Part shown: positions 18,670 through 21,264 of the stretch, piece after piece
How positions within the stretch are numbered: position 1 is the first letter of the stretch
How the letters are laid out: every line of letters begins with the position of its first letter
Virus record (IMG/VR): IMGVR_UViG_3300031658_000170
Coordinates: 1 to 21,264 of that record
From: a virus
Length of the DNA: 21,264 nt
Strand: one strand, 5' to 3'
The notes under the pieces: model-generated
What the model was told of the DNA's origin: nothing
The model's input: only the letters and a program-made list of their open reading frames with translations
Databases searched by the model: none
Position numbers and translations under genes: made by a program

Positions 18670-20868
18670 ATGGATAAAACCTTAATGAGACCTTTATTCA
18701 GAAAGAGAGCTACTCAACTTAGAGTAGTTGATAGTAAAGCTGTTCCTAAATTTTTCGTTGGTGGAATTATGTCAGCAGCAAATACTGCTAGAGCAGTCGC
18801 TGCTCCTGCATTTAGATATTTAGGAAATAAAATGGCGGGACCAAAAGTTTCAACTGCACTAACAGGATTAGAAGCAGGTTCTGCAGGTTATGGTATTAAT
18901 GAAATGGCCAAAGGAGTTAGAGATGGAGACACAGGACAATTTTTAGAAGGTGCTGCTTACGCTGTACCAGGTGCTGCTTTTTTACCCTCTACTGCTAGAA
19001 GATCTGGAATTGCAGCTATAAGAGAACTAGGAGAATTTGGAGCATCAAAAACAACTCCTGTTGCTCAAGCATTAATAAACAATCCAGGTAAAACAGCTGT
19101 AGGATCTATTGGTACAGCTTTAGTTGGCCAAGGTATGCAAGGAGATGGAACTGCATCTGATTTAAGTCAAGTTTCTGAAGGAGTAAAATCTATTGAAGAA
19201 AGATTAATTTATTCTAAACCAGAATACGAACCAGATCCAAAGAAAAAAGTTACTCAAAATTTAAAAGATTATAAGGAAATGGAAAAAAACTTTAAACCTA
19301 AAGTTATTGGAGTTGAAAATCCTTCTACTCCAGAAGAACTTCAATTAAATGAAGACTTACCTAAAGCAAATAAAATTATAGCAATTGCAGAAGAACTTGG
19401 ATTAGATGTAAATAATCTTGCTTCAGTAGGAGAAGAAACTTTAAAAAAAATAGCTGAACAAACTGATGTACCTTTACCAGATGTTCTTAGACTATCAGGA
19501 TTTGACGGAAATGGTCAAGATCCAGAACCTGTTGCACCTACTATAGATGGACAGATTAATCAAGTGACTCAAAATATTGAAGGAATGACAGATGATGAAG
19601 TAAATAGAATGGTTAAGAATAGACAGAATGAAATTAAAAAAGCAAATAATCTATCTCCATTAAGTAAAGAGTTTCAAACATTTAAAAATGAATTAGACCA
19701 AATGACAGGTGGTAGTGGTAATTTAAATAATTTAGTAGCTATGAAATTTGCAGCAAAATTAATGACAGGAAAAAGTAATCAAAGAGGTTTGTCTGGATTA
19801 GTAGATATAGCAGGACAAGGTTTAGAATCTGCAAGTACTGACTTAATGAACATAGCCTTAGCTCAAAAAAATCAAGATATGGTTTTAGCTCAATCATTTT
19901 TAAAATCTAAAGCTGCAGCTGCAAAAGCTGCAAAAGCTGGACCAGGTTTTGTAGGTGGAGATAAAGTATTTAGAATAGAAGATCCAGCATACCCAGGACA
20001 GTTTTTTAATGTAAAAGGTATGAGAGGAAAAGATGGAAGAAACTATGTTTTAAATAAAAACAATGAAGTATCATTAGCTCCTCCAGGATCAATTGGATAT
20101 GAGACGGGAGAAAATAAAGATAAAATGGCTTTATATGCATCTAACTTAGAAGAAAATAAAAGAGGAGCTGAAATGATTGACTTTGTTATCAACTCTCTTC
20201 CACAAGATGGAACTTTTAGTGCTGCATTTGGTTTAGCAAAAGAAGATATATTTGGAACTCTTGAACAAGTTACTGGAACAAATGGAATAACAGGTTCTGA
20301 TTTTGATTCTGAAATAAAATCTTTAATGAGAGATGGTAGAAATAGTGCAGAAGAACAGGAATTAATGATTAAAAACTACGATAAAGACATGGCTAAAGTA
20401 GAGAAAAGAGCAAATGAAATGGCTAAAGCTTCTTATAAAGAAAGAGGAGGAGGATTCTTTTCAAGACCTTCTGATGATGAATTAGCAAGATTTACTAAAT
20501 TAGCTTTAATTGAACAACGTATGAAATATCTTGTTGCGAATGCAAACAAAGCAGAAGATAGATTGACTCAAAAAGATATTGAAAATGCTGCTCAACGTAC
20601 AGAAATTATTAAATTTTACGGTTCATCTAAAACAGTTAGAGCAAACTATCAAAATTTAAAAAACGAATTTGAACAAAAAGCTCAGTCATTTGCTATGTCA
20701 TACAGACAAAATGGTGGAACGGAATCTTCTATGCAATACTTTAAAGAGAATGTACCTGGAGTATCGCAGTTATATTCTAAACAACAAGCAGATTTCTTAT
20801 CTAAACAAAGAACAAAAAATAAAACTGAAAGAAATAATATTTTAAATACTTTACCCGGGGTACAATAA
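18670..20868 (+). CDS. Large internal virion-type protein
   Basis: A 732-residue protein four bases after the previous stop, with no strong ribosome binding site. A basic N-terminus (MDKTLMRPLFRKRATQLRVV) leads to an Ala/Gly-rich part of about residues 35-160 (YAVPGAAFLPSTARRSGIAA). A highly charged middle follows (ENPSTPEELQLNEDLPKANK, DVNNLASVGEETLKKIAEQT), then an Ala/Lys stretch (SKAAAAKAAKAGPGFVGG), a small beta region (RIEDPAYPGQFFNVKGMRG) and a long helical C-terminal half with GGGFFSRPSDDELARFTKLA. Length, helical content and order among its neighbours suggest an ejected internal protein. No enzyme motif is recognised. TAATG couples it to the last gene. Confidence 0.7.
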   Translation: MDKTLMRPLFRKRATQLRVVDSKAVPKFFVGGIMSAANTARAVAAPAFRYLGNKMAGPKVSTALTGLEAGSAGYGINEMAKGVRDGDTGQFLEGAAYAVPGAAFLPSTARRSGIAAIRELGEFGASKTTPVAQALINNPGKTAVGSIGTALVGQGMQGDGTASDLSQVSEGVKSIEERLIYSKPEYEPDPKKKVTQNLKDYKEMEKNFKPKVIGVENPSTPEELQLNEDLPKANKIIAIAEELGLDVNNLASVGEETLKKIAEQTDVPLPDVLRLSGFDGNGQDPEPVAPTIDGQINQVTQNIEGMTDDEVNRMVKNRQNEIKKANNLSPLSKEFQTFKNELDQMTGGSGNLNNLVAMKFAAKLMTGKSNQRGLSGLVDIAGQGLESASTDLMNIALAQKNQDMVLAQSFLKSKAAAAKAAKAGPGFVGGDKVFRIEDPAYPGQFFNVKGMRGKDGRNYVLNKNNEVSLAPPGSIGYETGENKDKMALYASNLEENKRGAEMIDFVINSLPQDGTFSAAFGLAKEDIFGTLEQVTGTNGITGSDFDSEIKSLMRDGRNSAEEQELMIKNYDKDMAKVEKRANEMAKASYKERGGGFFSRPSDDELARFTKLALIEQRMKYLVANANKAEDRLTQKDIENAAQRTEIIKFYGSSKTVRANYQNLKNEFEQKAQSFAMSYRQNGGTESSMQYFKENVPGVSQLYSKQQADFLSKQRTKNKTERNNILNTLPGVQ

Positions 20869-21264
20869 TGGTTGCTTTAAATAAAGTACAAAAAGCTATT
20901 GATGCAAAACAAATAGACACTCGTTCTTTAAGTCAAGAACAGTTAGGTGCTTTAGATGATGCATTTAAAACAGGAGAATTAACTGGATATAAAAACGTAG
21001 GTGAGTACGAAAGATTAATTGACTTGGGGGCCATGAGTGTAGCTAAAGGTAAAATGGCAAGGTTAAAACCTATGGAATCTTCTACAGGAATTGGTAGAGG
21101 AGATATGGTATTAGCAGGAACATTAGGTTTTGGAATGCTTCCTTACATGGTAGAAAGAGAATCTTTAATAAGTTCTTATGTTAAAAATGGTTTCAAAGAT
21201 AATTACGGTATAGACAACAGATACGTAGCAGGATCAAGTATTTACGATAAAAGATTATCTAAAA
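20868..21264 (+). CDS. Start of a further internal virion-type protein (partial)
   Basis: ATG overlaps the upstream TAA by one base, and the frame stays open for 132 codons to the right edge, where it is cut. The N-terminus MVALNKVQKAIDAKQIDTRS then LSQEQLGALDDAFKTGELTG is helical. After a linker comes GRGDMVLAGTLGFGMLPYMV, a Gly-rich hydrophobic stretch that may be a membrane-active segment, and then polar sequence (KDNYGIDNRYVAGSSIYDKR). The pattern resembles N-termini of the largest internal proteins of marine short-tailed phages. Whether a lytic transglycosylase or other enzyme domain follows cannot be seen. Confidence 0.7.
   Translation, partial: MVALNKVQKAIDAKQIDTRSLSQEQLGALDDAFKTGELTGYKNVGEYERLIDLGAMSVAKGKMARLKPMESSTGIGRGDMVLAGTLGFGMLPYMVERESLISSYVKNGFKDNYGIDNRYVAGSSIYDKRLSK

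Noticed and set aside
1-21264. tRNA genes, CRISPR arrays, insertion sequences, integrase or attachment sites
   Set aside because: I saw no cloverleaf-like sequence, spaced direct repeats, transposase or integrase motifs in either strand.

Overview
This window is about 21 kb of an AT-rich genome of a tailed double-stranded DNA bacteriophage. The evidence is a closely packed series of virion, lysis and accessory genes, many joined by one-base stop/start overlaps, with no ribosomal, transfer RNA or housekeeping genes. Many small proteins and tail proteins match types I recall from marine phages of cyanobacteria and alphaproteobacteria such as Pelagibacterales. The neck, nozzle and internal-protein set suggests a short-tailed (podovirus-like) particle. 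Host and tail type are inferences. No terminase, portal, major capsid or replication gene lies in the window, so it appears to be the late tail, lysis and accessory part of the genome. The standard genetic code fits, and all three stop codons are used.

Layout. (1) 1-735: the end of an upstream gene, a single-pass membrane protein that may act as holin, and an M15-type zinc peptidase endolysin. (2) 735-1889: five very small proteins, one of them in an overlapping frame. Three in a row end in nearly the same tail, YYKD(I/V)L, and that tail also encodes the next gene's ribosome binding site. (3) 1889-7879: two neck/adaptor-type proteins around a small structural protein, then a decoration-like protein, a Trp-motif repeat protein with an exact 108-residue period, a fibre-like protein, a glycine-rich adhesin and a small fibre-associated protein. 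(4) 7925-11237: an accessory island with three iron/2-oxoglutarate oxygenases of different types, an unrecognised protein and a flavin-dependent halogenase-like enzyme. The halogenase and one oxygenase are the only minus-strand genes in the window. (5) 11337-14354: a large nozzle/hub-type protein and four small proteins. (6) 14365-16102: a GT-B and a GT-A type glycosyltransferase. (7) 16158-21264: a row of large internal-virion-type proteins with a small GNAT-like protein among them; the last runs off the right end.

How it fits together. Regions 2, 3, 5 and 7 look like one rightward late operon that builds neck, tail, fibres and ejected internal proteins, with lysis genes at the left. The oxygenases, halogenase and glycosyltransferases sit inside the tail gene block. 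The most interesting reading is a protein- or glycan-modification module (hydroxylation, halogenation, glycosylation) that acts on the phage's own fibres or on the host surface. Island genes appear to start at good -10 boxes only 6 to 9 bases before their ATG and without a Shine-Dalgarno sequence. This suggests separately promoted, nearly leaderless transcripts. The only gaps without a gene are under 110 bases; each is described where it holds something.
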